Shown piece by piece: positions 1 to 10,000 of a DNA stretch of 64,000 nucleotides. The notes beneath the pieces are model-generated. The model searched no databases. It worked only from the letters and a program-made list of their open reading frames with translations, and was not told the DNA's origin. Source of the stretch: Pegethrix bostrychoides GSE-TBD4-15B (GTDB lineage Bacteria; Cyanobacteriota; Cyanobacteriia; Elainellales; Elainellaceae); assembly GCA_019359155.1 (NCBI GenBank), contig JAHHHV010000066.1, forward strand, positions 62,001-126,000, given 5' to 3'. Positions within the stretch are counted from its first letter, which is position 1, and every line of letters begins with the position of its first letter. The position numbers and the translations under genes are program-made.

Positions 1-591
1 ATGGCCAGCTCTCCCAGAAAAAGCCCCGGCCCCAGACGGCCTATATCCCAAGCGCTGGATGTGACAGGTGATCAACTGGAGATTGAGCTGAAGCCAGAGC
101 GGCAGATTGGGCTGGACACAAAGCGACCGATGCCTTCACGATTTAGCGAGAGTCCCTTGCGCCGCTGGCTGAAAAGAATTCACAGCCAGATCAATCAGCA
201 GTGCTCCATTGAAATCCTGAAGGTGACTCACCTCTGTCAGCGTGACAAAGACAACTTTATTGACGGCTGGATTACCCAATATAAGCGCGGCGACGAAATC
301 CTCGGATCGGATCTGGTGCTTCAGGGCTGGCTAGTCGGCAGGGACTCACAGGCCGTGATGATTCAAGTCATGCATGGCTCAGATTTAGTGCTGGAAACAC
401 CAGTTAATATTTCTCGCCCCGACGTGTTGAAAGTTGTCCCCTGCTATTCTTCAGCCTGCAAGTTTGGCTATCAAGTGGTGCTAAATATTGAACGACTACC
501 TGCTCAATCAGAGCTGCTCTTGTACAGTATTTTTCAAGACGGGAGACGCATTCCAACTGGCTCCATCTACTATTATAAATATGGATCTTAA
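1..591 (+). CDS. Orphan beta-rich accessory domain protein (sulfotransferase-associated type)
   Basis: The product is 196 residues if the ATG at base 1 is the start, but the reading frame is open to the window edge and the true start may lie upstream. Residues 1-55 are basic and look disordered. Residues about 80-190 form one domain with IDGW, QGWLVGR and ISRPDVLKV motifs. The gene at 1541-2521 has a similar segment in front of its sulfotransferase domain (FYGWAII, LHRPDVAAL). No catalytic motif is visible. Such domains in cyanobacteria often precede sulfotransferase or glycosyltransferase domains; here it stands alone. A role in the same surface-polysaccharide or metabolite modification as its neighbours is inference. 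The possible truncation at the left edge limits confidence. Confidence 0.6.
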   Translation: MASSPRKSPGPRRPISQALDVTGDQLEIELKPERQIGLDTKRPMPSRFSESPLRRWLKRIHSQINQQCSIEILKVTHLCQRDKDNFIDGWITQYKRGDEILGSDLVLQGWLVGRDSQAVMIQVMHGSDLVLETPVNISRPDVLKVVPCYSSACKFGYQVVLNIERLPAQSELLLYSIFQDGRRIPTGSIYYYKYGS

Positions 592-674
592 ATTGTTTTT
601 ATGCGGTTTCTCAAAGTAAAAATATTCCTGGCGTGAGCTATCTCAATTTAAATTAATCAAATTAAACCGCAACT

Positions 675-1451
675 ATGGAAATTCTTGATCAGTATCTTCA
701 CTGTGCACCTGCTGACCAAAACTGTCTAGATATTTTCAAGGGAGAATGGGCTTCAAAGATGCCCTTAGAGCTGACTCATCTCAATGCTGGCACCTCGCCT
801 CTATTTGAAGATTCTCGGATTCACTGGATATCTGAACAGTTCGGGGGATTTCAGAACAAGAAGATTCTGGAGCTAGGGCCACTAGAAGCAGGTCATACCT
901 ATATGCTGGAGCGCATGGGCGCAGCAAGCATCACCGCTGTCGAAGCTAATATACGCGCTTACCTAAAGTGCTTAGTGATTAAAGAAATGCTGGGGCTGAA
1001 GTCTGCTCATTTTTTGTTGGGAGATTTTGTAGAATATCTCAAACAGCAAACTCAGAAATTCGATATCTGCGTAGCTAGTGGCGTTTTATATCATATGAAA
1101 AATCCTGCTGAGCTACTGTTCCTGCTCTCCCAAGTTTCAGAAAGAATATTTTTGTGGACTCATTACTACGATGCTGCTATTTTGCAAGCCTCACCTCAGA
1201 TCGCTAGCCGATTTTCTGACGAAGTAACCGTCAACTACAAAGGATTTTGCCATTCACTGCATCGCCAGGAATATCGAGAGGCGTTAGGCTTTTCTGGTTT
1301 CTGTGGCGGCAGTCTGCCGTTCAGTTCCTGGATGGAGCGCAGCGATATTATCGCCTATCTGAAGCTTTTGGGCTTGACCAATATTCAGATTGAGTTTGAT
1401 CATCCAAATCACCCGAATGGCCCCTGCTTTGCAATTGCTGCAAGTCGGTAG
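675..1451 (+). CDS. Class I SAM-dependent methyltransferase
   Basis: The product is 258 residues. SAM-binding motif I is ILELGPLEAGHT (residues about 68-79), followed by the acidic VEAN at the end of strand 2. The post-motif segment FDICVASGVLYHMKNP matches the motif II/III region of the DUF1698-like and Methyltransf_23-like families. The acceptor is not predictable. The gene lies between the orphan accessory-domain protein and the sulfotransferase, all on the plus strand with 80-90 base gaps. A small modification cassette for a glycan or natural product is therefore plausible. The family call is firm and the substrate is unknown. Confidence 0.85.
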   Translation: MEILDQYLHCAPADQNCLDIFKGEWASKMPLELTHLNAGTSPLFEDSRIHWISEQFGGFQNKKILELGPLEAGHTYMLERMGAASITAVEANIRAYLKCLVIKEMLGLKSAHFLLGDFVEYLKQQTQKFDICVASGVLYHMKNPAELLFLLSQVSERIFLWTHYYDAAILQASPQIASRFSDEVTVNYKGFCHSLHRQEYREALGFSGFCGGSLPFSSWMERSDIIAYLKLLGLTNIQIEFDHPNHPNGPCFAIAASR

Positions 1452-1540
1452 AGAATTTAATATTACAGCGTGAAAATTTTTGAATGAGAGAGTATACGTT
1501 GGTTGATGCCGAGCATCTTGCAGTCTAAGAGATTAAGACT

Positions 1541-2521
1541 ATGAACAGTCGTGGATTCCTTGATGTTGTCTCACCTGAGCGATTTTATGGGTGGGCTATT
1601 ATTGAGAACCAAACCATCACGCCTGAGATCACAATTCATTTAGATACGCAGGAGCTATGCAAAGTATCGGCCTCTCTACATCGTCCAGATGTTGCTGCAC
1701 TGGAGCGGCATCCCACAGGCTTATGCGGTTTTGAAGCAACTGAATTTGACCAGGCTGTCTACGATCAGGCAACGGTAGTCAGAGCTTTTATTGCTCAGAC
1801 TGGTGTTGAACTCGCGAATAGTCCCTTCTATTTGAGACACAAGATGTCTGACTTTGAGGTGGATTTTGAGCCGCTGGTTTTTGTGCATCTTCCTAAGACC
1901 GCAGGCACATCATTTCGATATGCCATAGAGTCGGTGGTCGGGGCTGAACATGTTCTAAAGGACTATGAGCGAGAGTCTTCAGAAACCTCGGCGCTAATTC
2001 AAGAATCCATTTACAGCAGCCGCAGCTCTCTGCTCGTGCCGCAAATTATTCAGCGAAACATCAAATTTTTGACAGGTCATTTTAAGACTTCTCGCTATCT
2101 ACCTGTATTGGATACTCAGGTGAGATGGTGTACCTTTCTCAGACATCCAGTTCAGCGTGTGATCTCAGAATATCACCATTTCCTTCGGAACTATGACTGT
2201 ACAGAATCGCTTGAGTCGTTTTGTCGCAAACCTTTTTTTCGCAATCGCCAGTCTCAACTCCTGCAAGGATTAGAACTAGAAGATTTCTTCTTTGTCGGCA
2301 TCACAGAACTCTATGACGAATCGATTGCTGAATTTAACCGTCTAACTGGTCTAAACATTCCCTGCTTACGAGAGAATACTTTTAGAGCTAAGCTTAGTGA
2401 ACAGTACCAGGTAGATAATGAACTGCTTAACCTGATCACCGAAAATAATATAGACGATTTCAGGCTTTACGAACGAGTCAGATGTGCCTCGCGCTCATGG
2501 CGCAGAACTGAGGCTGATTAG
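1541..2521 (+). CDS. Sulfotransferase family protein with N-terminal accessory domain
   Basis: The product is 326 residues. Residues 1-105 form a beta-rich domain with FYGWAII and LHRPDVAAL motifs, related to the protein at 1-591. The sulfotransferase domain begins near residue 115 with the PAPS 5'-phosphosulfate loop VFVHLPKTAGTSF. The 3'-phosphate-binding segment is CTFLRHPVQRVISEY (about residues 205-219). The enzyme would transfer sulfate from PAPS to a hydroxyl or amine on a glycan or small molecule. The C-terminus is basic and rich in Arg, Cys and Ser. It ends 44 bases before the convergent end of the ubiD gene. Fold and class are clear; the acceptor is not. Confidence 0.85.
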   Translation: MNSRGFLDVVSPERFYGWAIIENQTITPEITIHLDTQELCKVSASLHRPDVAALERHPTGLCGFEATEFDQAVYDQATVVRAFIAQTGVELANSPFYLRHKMSDFEVDFEPLVFVHLPKTAGTSFRYAIESVVGAEHVLKDYERESSETSALIQESIYSSRSSLLVPQIIQRNIKFLTGHFKTSRYLPVLDTQVRWCTFLRHPVQRVISEYHHFLRNYDCTESLESFCRKPFFRNRQSQLLQGLELEDFFFVGITELYDESIAEFNRLTGLNIPCLRENTFRAKLSEQYQVDNELLNLITENNIDDFRLYERVRCASRSWRRTEAD

Positions 2522-2565
2522 CCGCCCTCAAAACCTGCTTGCGCTAATGATCCTGCATATCCAGT

Positions 2566-4080
2566 TTAGGAGCGAATATCATAGCCAAATAGATTTGGGT
2601 CAACCTTGCCCAGCCGCAGGTCAGCCAGCCCGTACTCTGCCCAGCGTTGATCAACCATTGCGGCAGTGTCGGGATCAGAGACCAGCATGTCTGCCCAGGG
2701 GCGATCGGTTTCGGGATAGACCTTTGTGGTGGCATCAACGCCCATTTTGCTGCCCAAGCCACGCTTCTCGGTGGCAAAATCCAGCGCGTCAAACGGGTTG
2801 TCGGGCAGGATGAAGACATCGCGCGCCGGATCAACCTTGGAGGTGATTGCCCAGACCACCTGACGCGGGTCACGGATGTTGATGTCTTTATCGACAACAA
2901 TCACAAATTTGGTGTAGGAGAACTGCGGTAGCGCACTCCAGAAGGCCAGCGCGGCGCGGCGTGCCTGTCCCGGATAGGCTTTGTCGATAGAGATCACCGC
3001 CGCCTTGTAGCTCAGCGCCTCCATTGGCAAAAAGAAATCCACAATTTCGGGAACCTGCTGCCGCAGAATCGGCGTATAGATCCGGTTGAGTGCAATCGCC
3101 ATCATCGCATCTTCCTTAGGCGGACGACCGCTGAAGGTGGTGAGATAGACCGGATTTTTGCGGTGCGTCATGCAGTTAAATCGAATCAGCGGCGCTTGTT
3201 CGTTCACGCCGCCGTAGTAGCCCATGTGATCACCTGCGGGGCCGTCGATGCCGGTTTCACCCGGCGTAATCGTGCCTTCAAGCACAAACTCTGCATCGGC
3301 TGGCACTTCTAAATCCAGCGTTTTGCACTTGGTCAGCAGAATGCCCGAACCGCCATAGATGCCAGCAAACAGCCATTCGGATAAATCTACGGGCAGGGGC
3401 GTGGCGGCAGCTAAAATCACCAGCGGATGTACGCCAATTGCCACCGCGACTTCGAGCTTCTGGCCGAGTTCGGCAGCTTTCCGCAGATGTCGAGTTGCGC
3501 CCCGCACCGAGAGCCACTGCACCGTCATGCTGTTTTTTGATTGGAGCTGCAGCCGATAGACCCCAACGTTAACCGTTTTGTTCTCCGGGTCTTTGGTAAT
3601 CATCAGCCCCATCGTGATTACCTTGTCGGCATCGCCTGTATAGACGCGCAGCAAGGGCATCTGGGTCAAATCTACCTGATCGTCTTTGAGCACTACCTGC
3701 TGGCAGCTCGGCAACAAGTCGCGCCCCGGCTTGGCTTTGACCACATCAAACAGCACCTTGCCTAGCTCAACCGCCTGCGACACTTTTTTCGGCGGACGCG
3801 GCTGATAGAGAATCGCCAGCTTTTTACCCAGGTCTTCTAGCTCAGATACGCTTTCCATCCCCAGCCCCCAGCAGACCCGCTCGACTGTGCCCATGACGTT
3901 GATCGCAACTGGATAGGGCGATCCTTTCACGTTTTCAAACAGCAGGGCAGGGCCACCTTGCTGCAACATCCGGTTGGCGATCTCGGCAATTTCCAGGTTA
4001 GGGTCAACCGGAGCGCTGATCCGTCGCAGCTGGCCGCGTTGCTCAATCAGCTTCAGGTAGTCTTGTAGGTCTTTGGCCAT
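2566..4080 (-). CDS. ubiD: UbiD family decarboxylase (probably 4-hydroxy-3-polyprenylbenzoate decarboxylase)
   Basis: The product is about 504 residues from the ATG at 4080 (MAKDLQDYLKLIEQRGQL), where the family normally begins. An in-frame ATG at 4122 adds 14 unlikely residues. UbiD enzymes use prenylated FMN for reversible aromatic decarboxylation. In cyanobacteria the homologue is assigned to the decarboxylation step of plastoquinone synthesis. Family landmarks are NVMGTVERVCWGLG near the N-terminus, the Glu-rich AEFVLEGTITPGETGIDGP segment and GDHMGYYGG that follow it, and AYPGQARRAAL in the C-terminal half. It is transcribed divergently from the Ada/AlkA gene. The family is certain; the plastoquinone role comes from family knowledge. 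Confidence 0.93.
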   Translation of the reverse strand: MAKDLQDYLKLIEQRGQLRRISAPVDPNLEIAEIANRMLQQGGPALLFENVKGSPYPVAINVMGTVERVCWGLGMESVSELEDLGKKLAILYQPRPPKKVSQAVELGKVLFDVVKAKPGRDLLPSCQQVVLKDDQVDLTQMPLLRVYTGDADKVITMGLMITKDPENKTVNVGVYRLQLQSKNSMTVQWLSVRGATRHLRKAAELGQKLEVAVAIGVHPLVILAAATPLPVDLSEWLFAGIYGGSGILLTKCKTLDLEVPADAEFVLEGTITPGETGIDGPAGDHMGYYGGVNEQAPLIRFNCMTHRKNPVYLTTFSGRPPKEDAMMAIALNRIYTPILRQQVPEIVDFFLPMEALSYKAAVISIDKAYPGQARRAALAFWSALPQFSYTKFVIVVDKDINIRDPRQVVWAITSKVDPARDVFILPDNPFDALDFATEKRGLGSKMGVDATTKVYPETDRPWADMLVSDPDTAAMVDQRWAEYGLADLRLGKVDPNLFGYDIRS

Positions 4081-4238
4081 GTTAAAGGAATCTAAGTTGA
4101 AGGAATGTAAAGCGCTTCTCATTCCATTATGCGGCTAAAGACGAGTGCAGGATGAGTTGCACCACTAAACTAATGTCTCTGAACAGTCATGTCCGAAAAT
4201 GGCGAGTGCAATTTGCCATCGCGCTCTATCCTGTGAGC

Positions 4239-5723
4239 ATGATCCTAGATGCTGAAACCTGCTACCGTGCCTTGCAAGCCCGCGACCCGCGCTTTGACGG
4301 GCGGTTTTTTACGGCAGTTTGCACCACCCAAATTTTCTGTCGCCCCGTCTGCCCCGCCCGAACGCCTAAGTTTGAAAACTGCCGTTTTTTTAGCTCAGCT
4401 GCCGCTGCTCACGCCGCCGGGTTTCGCCCCTGCCTGCGCTGTCGGCCAGAACTGTCGCCAGATCTGCTCACCCAGATTACGACGGCTTCGACGGTGAATC
4501 GCGCTTTGCGGCTGATCAATCAGGGGGCGCTAGATCAAGGCAGCGTCGCGGAGTTGGCGAATCGCTTGGGGATGGGCGACAGGCATCTGCGAAGGCTATT
4601 TGACCAGCATTTGGGCATTTCGCCGCTAGCGGTGGCGCAGACGCGACGGATTCTGTTTGCTAAGCAGCTGATTAACCAAACAGAACTGCCGCTGACTGAC
4701 ATTGCGCTGGCGGCAGGCTTCAACAGCATCCGTCGGTTTAATGCCGCCATGCGCGACAGTTACCAAAAGTCACCCACTGAGCTGCGGCAGGCCAAAACCA
4801 GTAGGCTATCTGCCATGCCACCGATCGGTCAACCCGCGATTCAGATCCGTCTGCCGTTTGAGCCGCCTTATCATTGGGCAGCACTTGTGCAGTGGCTGAC
4901 ACCCCGCGTCACGGCTGGCGTTGAGCAGATTACGCCCGCAGCCTACCGCCGCACGATTGAGCTAGAAGGCGCTCAGGGCATGGTGGAGCTGCATCCCGTT
5001 GAGGATGCCAACTATCTGCTAGCGCAAATTCAGTTTCCCAAACTAGGCTGCCTCAGTCAAATTGTCGAACGACTGAAGCAAATGTTTGATCTGAGTGCCA
5101 ACATAGGCGAAATTGCCGCACAGCTCGGTTCCGATCCGCAGTTGCAGTCAGTTGTGCATGCCCTGCTGGGACTGCGCGTTCCGGGAGCCTGGGATGGTTT
5201 TGAGCTAGCGGTGCGGACGATTTTGGGACAGCAGGTGAGCGTCGCTGCGGCAACCAAAATGGCAGGTCGGCTGGTGCAAATCTACGGCGCGGCGCTGCCG
5301 GAACCGCAGGGCGAACTGACGCATCTGTTCCCGCAGCCGACTGCGCTGGCCGCAGCTGACCTGACCCAAATTGGCCTGACGCTCAATCGCAGCAAGGCAA
5401 TCAACGCCATGGCGGCTAAATTTGCGGCTGAGCCGGATTTTTTCAGTCGGTTCACGGATCTAGAGGATGCGGTGCAGCAGCTGACTCAGCTTCCCGGCAT
5501 TGGCGACTGGACAGCGCAATATATTGCCATGCGCGCCCTGCGAGAGCCGGATGCGTTTCCAGCCAGCGATCTGGGACTGCGGCGTTCGATGGCGCTGCTG
5601 GGCTGTGCGGTGCAGCAGTCAGAGCTAGTCGCTCTTTCGCAAGCTTGGCGACCCTGGAGAGCCTACGCCGCAATGTATCTCTGGATGAATCTCAATCTGT
5701 CGTTACTTAAGTCGGAATCATAA
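4239..5723 (+). CDS. Ada-AraC-AlkA fusion: methyl-phosphotriester sensor, regulator and 3-methyladenine DNA glycosylase
   Basis: The product is about 494 residues from the ATG at 4239 (MILDAETCYRAL); frames reaching back to 4152 add an atypical leader. Residues 1-75 match the Ada N-terminal zinc domain, with four Cys in IFCRPVC and RPCLRC. In Ada one of these takes a methyl from phosphotriesters and switches on activation. Residues about 85-180 are an AraC-type helix-turn-helix (ELANRLGMGDRHLRRLF, DIALAAGFNSIRRFN). The remainder is an AlkA-type glycosylase with the helix-hairpin-helix LPGIGDWTAQYIAMRA and the catalytic Asp in FPASDLGL. Its stop overlaps the ogt start by one base, so sensor, excision repair and direct reversal form one operon. 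Autoregulation by alkylation damage is inferred from the family. Confidence 0.94.
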   Translation: MILDAETCYRALQARDPRFDGRFFTAVCTTQIFCRPVCPARTPKFENCRFFSSAAAAHAAGFRPCLRCRPELSPDLLTQITTASTVNRALRLINQGALDQGSVAELANRLGMGDRHLRRLFDQHLGISPLAVAQTRRILFAKQLINQTELPLTDIALAAGFNSIRRFNAAMRDSYQKSPTELRQAKTSRLSAMPPIGQPAIQIRLPFEPPYHWAALVQWLTPRVTAGVEQITPAAYRRTIELEGAQGMVELHPVEDANYLLAQIQFPKLGCLSQIVERLKQMFDLSANIGEIAAQLGSDPQLQSVVHALLGLRVPGAWDGFELAVRTILGQQVSVAAATKMAGRLVQIYGAALPEPQGELTHLFPQPTALAAADLTQIGLTLNRSKAINAMAAKFAAEPDFFSRFTDLEDAVQQLTQLPGIGDWTAQYIAMRALREPDAFPASDLGLRRSMALLGCAVQQSELVALSQAWRPWRAYAAMYLWMNLNLSLLKSES

Positions 5724-6274
5724 TGAAAACGCTAACGCTCGAAAAACTCAGTTCGCCTATCGGTAGAATTTTAGTGATTACAGATGATCAGACACTTTAC
5801 GGAGTTGAATTTGAAGGCTATGAAGCCCGAACTTATAAATTTCTAGCGAAAAGATTTGGCGACTATCAACTGAATATATATCAGAATTCAACTAAAATAT
5901 CCCAGCATATTCAAGCCTATCTAGAAGGCGACTATCACAGCCTTGATCAAATTCCAGTGAGCACGAGTGGCACAGCCTTTCAGCAGCAAGTCTGGACAGC
6001 GCTCCGCCAGATTCCCGTCGGGACGGTGATGACCTACGGCGAGCTAGCTCGACAGTTGAATAAACCCGCAGCGGCTCGTGCAGTCGGTATCACCAATTCG
6101 CTCAATCCAATTTCGATTGTGCTGCCCTGTCATCGGGTGATTGGAGCCAACGGTACGCTGACGGGTTACGCAGGCGGACTGGAGCGCAAACGCTGGCTGC
6201 TTCAGCATGAGGGCTGGCAGCCAGACCAGCAGCTCAATCTGTTAACGCAATCTGTTAACGCGCTGACGCGCTGA
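5723..6274 (+). CDS. ogt: Methylated-DNA--protein-cysteine S-methyltransferase
   Basis: The product is 183 residues. It transfers O6-methyl groups from guanine to its own active-site Cys. The motif PCHRVIGANGTLTGYAGGL (about residues 132-150) holds the acceptor Cys. The preceding GTVMTYGELARQLN segment is the winged-helix DNA-binding part. The ATG shares its A with the stop codon of the upstream Ada-AlkA gene, which implies translational coupling. The last codons lie inside an 8-bp tandem repeat (6260-6283), so the C-terminal residues ALTR may be recent and variable. Confidence 0.96.
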   Translation: MKTLTLEKLSSPIGRILVITDDQTLYGVEFEGYEARTYKFLAKRFGDYQLNIYQNSTKISQHIQAYLEGDYHSLDQIPVSTSGTAFQQQVWTALRQIPVGTVMTYGELARQLNKPAAARAVGITNSLNPISIVLPCHRVIGANGTLTGYAGGLERKRWLLQHEGWQPDQQLNLLTQSVNALTR

Positions 6275-6283
6275 CGCGCTGAC
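6260..6283. repeat. 3 x 8-bp tandem repeat across the ogt stop codon
   Basis: Three exact copies of GCGCTGAC are contiguous. The ogt TGA stop lies within the second copy. A change in copy number would alter the last residues of Ogt. Confidence 0.85.
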
Positions 6284-6581
6284 GGCTGCGCTATTCCCGC
6301 AGAAAAAATCCGCCCAAGTTTTTCAAATTTTGGGCTTGTGCAAATCTTGAGGATGCTTTATGCTTTTCAGACTGGCGTAACAACCAGCAAATCTGGGCTT
6401 GAGGCGAGGTCGCTGACTAGAAGTGATTGCACCCACAACTAGCCAGCTAACTTAACACTCCGTTTCAGCGGAGCGCTAGGCTGTGTTGATTGTAATAGAT
6501 TGGCATACCTTGTTCATGAAAGTGGTTGAGTGAATCCCGCTGCTTCAAGCCCTCCAAACCAACTCCATTGAGGCCAAATCT
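6284..6581. other. Intergenic stretch with weak hairpin
   Basis: About 300 bases without a convincing gene. An inverted repeat, GCCCAA at 6312-6317 and TTGGGC at 6330-6335, could pair over a 12-base loop, but no T-run follows, so it is not a standard terminator. A minus-strand open frame (6465-6689) overlaps here and has no recognisable features. Confidence 0.4.
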
Positions 6582-6782
6582 ATGTCTACAGAGTTCAACG
6601 AACTGCTGCAAAATCCGCATGGCGATAATTTGCAGATCTGGATTGTCGGCAGCCGCGAGCAGGTAATCCACACCATCAACGAGTTTCACGTTAAGCGCGT
6701 CGTCGCTGATCGCAGCCAGTTCAGCCCACTGATTCCGGCTCCGCTAGCTCCGGGCAAGTATATGACTTTGCTAATGCGCTAG
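6582..6782 (+). CDS. Small hypothetical protein, 66 aa
   Basis: The product is MSTEFNELLQNPHGDNLQIW followed by a mixed polar/hydrophobic chain ending GKYMTLLMR. The composition looks like a real folded protein, with no low-complexity run. It has the style of short conserved cyanobacterial proteins, but I cannot assign a family. No strong ribosome binding site is seen. A minus-strand frame covers part of the same DNA and is less protein-like. No membrane segment or signal peptide is visible. Confidence 0.55.
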   Translation: MSTEFNELLQNPHGDNLQIWIVGSREQVIHTINEFHVKRVVADRSQFSPLIPAPLAPGKYMTLLMR

Positions 6783-6887
6783 AGAACAAAAACCAGATTC
6801 ACGAATCTTCGGGTGGGAGATTCTGGCGTTACTGAGTGATGGGCTACCGTGTGCATAGATCTCCAGGTCAATCGCAACTCGTTTGGA

Positions 6888-6934
6888 GATCCCCCAAAAT
6901 CCTCCTACTCTTCGGGAAGGGGGTTGGGGGGATC
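6888..6934. repeat. GATCCCCC-type cyanobacterial hairpin repeat
   Basis: GATCCCCC at 6888-6895 pairs with GGGGGATC at 6927-6934, and inner CC-rich and GG-rich blocks extend the stem. C-rich/G-rich palindromes of this type are dispersed in many cyanobacterial genomes and resemble small non-autonomous mobile elements. It lies in the gap before the RTX gene. Confidence 0.65.
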
Positions 6935-7079
6935 GGTTCGGCCTGTATGTACATGGTAGCTGCTCCACTTCACCGAACTTGCACGCAAGCTGCGTAGATT
7001 TCCTTAGCAGTGCTCAATCTCAGACGGGAACGCTGACTGTAGTTTATTAGTTCATTGCAGTCTACCAACGCCTACCGCC

Positions 7080-10000
7080 ATGATTTCCATCGTCGCTCCG
7101 TCCAAGCTGCTCGTTGTTTTTGATGCCAATATTCCCGATCTTCACACCCTGGTAGCAGGCATGGTGGCAGGTGCGGAGCTGCGGGTGCTCGACCCCAACC
7201 GCGATGGCATCGCTCAGATTACGCAATTTCTGGTGGCTCAGCCTGCTGCCGCTCTGCACATTGTTTCGCACGGTCGGCCTGGGTCGCTCCAACTTGGTAA
7301 GACTCGGCTCAGTTCTGCCAATTTGGCTGACTACGCAGGGCTGCTGCGGCTTTGGTCGAGTGCCGAGATTTTGCTGTATGGCTGCGAGGTGGGGCAGGGC
7401 GAAACCGGACGCAACTTCATCGCGCAGCTCAGCGAATTGACCGGAGCGAGCGTGGCGGCTTCTGAAACGGTGACGGGCAATGCAGCTTTGGGTGGCGATT
7501 GGGATTTGCAGGTTTGCACAGGCAAGGGCGAGACGAAGCTAGCATTCGCAACCAGCGCTCTGGCAGCTTACAGCGGCAGTTTGCCTGCGGGCGATCCGGT
7601 CGTGACTCCCGGCGTGACTGACCCCAGCTATAGCGAAAACGCTGCTCCCACGTTGCTCGATAGCGCCATCACGGTAGCCGACGACTCCAGCGACTTCAAC
7701 AGCGGCAGCCTCACCGTCCGCTTCACCAGTGGCGGCATTGCCTCCGACCGACTCAGCGTGGTTTCTGGCGGCAGCGTCACCCTCGACGGCAAAACGGTGA
7801 AAGTCGACGGCACGGCCATCGGCACTTACGCAGGCGGCATCGGCAGCGAAGATCTGGTAATCAGCTTCAACGCCAGCGCCACCCCAGTCAACGTGCAAAC
7901 CCTGCTGCAAGCAATTGGCTACGCCAACAGTGCTGAAGATTTAACGAGCGGCAGCCGCAACGTCGAAATCATTGTGAACGACGGCAAGGGCGGCATTAGC
8001 GCTCCCGTCAGCAAAACCATCAGCGTCACCGGAGTCAACGACGCGCCGATCATCGGCAGCACCACGCTGCTTTACGACGCTTCGCTCAACAGCACCCCTG
8101 ATGCTCAGGGCTGGTTGGGCGTAACCTCTGGCGCAACCGTCTCTGCCAGCAACGGCTCCACCAACCTGAACACCCTAGTCAACTCTGGACTCTACGCAGG
8201 CTACTCCACGGTCAGCAGCCAGCCCTTAGATGCCGTTCAAGGCTTTGTGGTCAACTTCAGTGCCGAAGTCTTGGCTGAAGCCATCGAAACCGCTGCCAAC
8301 AAAAACGGCGATGGCAAACCCGACCGCGCCGGCTTCAGCATCATTGTTGTCAGCAGCGACAATACCAAAGCCATTGAACTCGGCTTCAACCAAGTCGGTG
8401 GTCAGCTCAGTATCTTTGCTCAAGAAGACGGCACGAGCCAAGCTGATCCATCTCAAGCCCCCAACAGCCCAACGGGTAGCTCGCTAACGCTGTTCACCCA
8501 AGCCGAATCCGCACTATTCACGCCCACAGCCGGACTCAACAGCTACGATCTGGCGGTTTCTGGCAGCACCTACACCCTCTACGCCAATGGTACAGCCATC
8601 CTCAGCGGCAAACTCCGCGACTATACCGCTTTTGCCCCCACAGCGCCCATCCCCGACCCCTACGAAACGCCCAACCTGATCTTCTTCGGCGACAACACGA
8701 CCTCTGCCCAAGCCAACATCAACCTCGGCTCAGTCAAAGTCACCACCCACAGCAGCCTGCCCGCCAAGACCGTCAACGAAGACACACCGCTGGTCATCAC
8801 AGATCTCTATCTGGGCGATTGGGATAGCTCAGACCTGCTCAGTGTCACGCTATCAGTTGGACAAGGTACGCTGCGGCTCAACAGTCTGGGCGGCGCATCA
8901 ATTTTTTATGACAGTAACTCAACTATCCGGCTGGAAGGCAGAGCCGATCAGATCAATCTCGCTCTCAGTCGAGGCAACCTCACGTATCAAGGCAATCTCA
9001 ACTTCAGCGGAGCTGACCTGCTCACCGTTGCGGCTAGCGACGGCATAGTGGCCGCACCCGTGATCAAAACAGTGGACATCACCATCCACAGCCTCAATGA
9101 TGCCCCCACCTCTGCTGACAAAACGATTGCAACCGACGAAGATACGGCCTATACCTTCCAGCTTTCTGACTTCCGGTTCAGCGATTCAGATAGCGATGAT
9201 AGCTTGCAAACAGTGAAAGTCACGCAGCTTCTCGGTGCAGGCAGTCTCACTTTAGACGGCAGTGCAGTCACCGCCAATGATCAGATCTCAGTCGCCGACA
9301 TCACGGCTGGCAAGTTATCGTTCACGCCTGCCGCCAACGATAACGGCACGGGCTACGCCAGTTTCCAGTTCCAAGTCAGCGACGGCACAGCATTTAGCTC
9401 AGCCCAAACGCTAACCGTCAACGTCAGAGCAATCAACGATCTGCCCACCTCTGCTGACAAGACCGTTACAGCTGATGAAAATACTGCCTATGTCTTTCAG
9501 CTGTCCGATTTTCAGTTCAGCGACTCAGATAGCGGCGACAGCTTACAAACAGTGAAAGTCACGCAGCTTCCCGGTGCAGGCAGTCTTACTCTAGACGGCA
9601 GTGCAGTCACCGCCAATGATCAGATCTCAGTCGCCGATATCACGACTGGCAAGCTGCAATTCACGCCTGCCGCCAACGATAACGGCACGGGCTACGCCAG
9701 TTTCCAGTTTCAAGTCAGTGACGGCACAGCATTCAGCTCAGCCCAAACGCTAACAGTAGATGTCAGCTCCAATAATACTGCGCCGACCTCAGCCGACAAA
9801 ACTGTCGTCACCGACGAAGATACCGCCTATATCTTCACCACGTCTGACTTCGTCTTTAACGATATCGACAGCAGCGACAGCTTACAGCAAGTCAAGATCA
9901 CTCAGCTTCCGAGTGCAGGCAGCCTGACTCTGGATGGCACTGTAGTGAGCGCAGATGACGAAATTTTGGTTGCAGATATTGTGGCTGGCAAGCTGCAATT

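Noticed and set aside
6465-6689. 74-codon minus-strand frame opposite the small hypothetical gene
   Set aside because: No recognisable motif, and it overlaps the more protein-like plus-strand frame; the choice is not certain.
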